DNA of 64,000 bases, taken from assembly GCA_037013685.1 (NCBI GenBank), contig CM072886.1:90198422-90262421 (forward strand). Direction: 5' to 3'. The stretch comes from Acridotheres tristis. Lineage: Eukaryota > Chordata > Aves > Passeriformes > Sturnidae. Made by a program: the position numbers and the translations under genes. How positions within the stretch are numbered: the first letter of the stretch is position 1; each line of letters begins with the position of its first letter. The notes under the pieces are model-generated. The model saw only the letters and a program-made list of their open reading frames with translations, was not told where the DNA came from and made no database searches. This document shows, piece after piece, positions 63,231 through 64,000 of this stretch.

Positions 63231-63650
63231 TGTTGTGGTTTAGGAATGCTGCTCTCCAGTTTAGGGCTGCCACTGAGACTCTCCCAACCACGTGCTGCCT
63301 TTTTGCTCCTCTTCCCTCTCCCTTCTGCATCGGGCTGGAGAGAGGAATTGGAGGCACAAAAGGTGAAGATCAGATGGAAACAGATTAGTTGAGGCAAGAA
63401 TGGTTTACTGGAAACAGCAATGAGATAAGGAAAGGAATAGTAACAGTATTAGTAGCAAAAGTGTCACACAACCAGAAACAAAGCTGAAGCATGGTCCAGA
63501 GTCTGTCCTGGGGTCAGCTGTGCCTAAGGAAGGAATGAAGAATAGGGCTTGAGTTTAGATGGAGCTCTCTAGCCCATGGGTGAGGATGCAGATGGAAGTT
63601 TCAGGCCAGGCTGGACAGCACCATTGAGGCTTCTTGGCACACAGTCCTGA
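63231..63650 (+). mobile_element. Probable avian ERVL-type LTR
   Basis: It opens with tgttgtggtttaggaat, and TGTTGTGGTTT is a common start of bird ERV LTRs. After a pyrimidine-rich first third it has gagagaggaattggaggcac, a gattagttgaggcaagaatg and gtttactggaaacagcaatg section (63384 onward), and aggaaaggaatagtaacagt. This order fits LTRs of the ERVL type as remembered. The right end is uncertain, somewhere near 63640-63650, and no target-site duplication was found. No internal gag, pol or env is visible to the right, so it is probably a solo LTR. What precedes it (63000-63230) is less AT-rich and might belong to the same insertion. Confidence 0.55.
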
Positions 63651-64000
63651 CAGATAAGCTGTTCCAAATAGAAAAATTTCTATGATTTATTATGAAAGAC
63701 TACTGCTTGGTAATGGTTATAATACTATATTTATCTTCACTTTAATAAATGGAAATAATGAAATATCAGGAAGTTACAAAACCATTTTTTTTGAGGAATT
63801 TTTTTTTCTAGATTATTTTAAACGGTGCTTATAAAGCTGAATAACTTCCCTAAGTGGACACCAAACAAAATGTGAATTTTAGTATGATGGGATTTTTTCT
63901 AAAATCATATATTCATATGGAGAAAAGTCTGGTATCTTAATGATCACAGGCCAGCCCTGAAATTCAAATATGCTTCTTTTGGGTTTTTTGCATTTTACCC
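63651..64000. other. AT-rich noncoding DNA to the window end
   Basis: The last 350 bases are AT-rich with T runs. No gene or repeat is recognised. Confidence 0.55.

Overview
This window looks like vertebrate, most probably bird (perhaps passerine), noncoding DNA. It is AT-rich and poor in CpG. It is punctuated by decayed CR1 LINEs (the dominant avian non-LTR retrotransposon), by LTR fragments whose first bases match common avian ERV LTRs, and by many simple repeats. I found no bacterial features: no operons, Shine-Dalgarno spacing, tRNA, rRNA, CRISPR array or compact coding. No protein-coding gene can be supported. Every open frame is short, lacks a recognisable domain, or lies inside a microsatellite or transposon relic. 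The most natural reading is a gene desert or the interior of one or more very long introns.

Layout. 1-5.3 kb is unique AT-rich DNA with a 28-bp perfect palindrome. 5.3-6.4 kb is a minus-strand CR1 carrying reverse-transcriptase coding relics. 7.9 kb has a GGGAA array and 10.5 kb an ATCT array. 12.0-12.2 kb holds an exon-like open segment between splice-like sites (weak). 14.9-15.2 kb is a CR1 3' end. 15.2-22.3 kb is unique, with an old MIR-like SINE near 20.4 kb. 22.3-23.25 kb is a compositionally odd, CpG-retaining, purine-rich block, possibly a young LTR or other insertion, followed by a CR1 tail. 26.1 kb has a GAA triplet array. 29.5-31.7 kb is repeat-rich: an unclassified block, an LTR 5' part, a GC-richer patch and a CR1 3' end. 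38.8-39.2 kb and 46.7-47.2 kb are two inverted copies of one element of roughly 500 bp. 41.1-41.6 kb is an old CR1, 44.5-44.8 kb a younger CR1 3' end, and 59.3-59.8 kb another CR1 on the minus strand. 42.2 kb and 53.3 kb are two long TTCC arrays of about 60 copies each, within uninterrupted pyrimidine runs of 263 and 325 bp. 63.2-63.65 kb is a probable LTR.

Because there are no genes, no pathway can be described. Functional interest, if any, lies in possible conserved noncoding elements (for example 52.86-53.05 kb and 61.56-61.99 kb), in structure-forming repeats (GAA and TTCC mirror repeats) and in the repeated element pair at 39 and 47 kb. Assignments to CR1, MIR and LTR families come from memory of consensus patterns, not from a database search. 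Boundaries are approximate.
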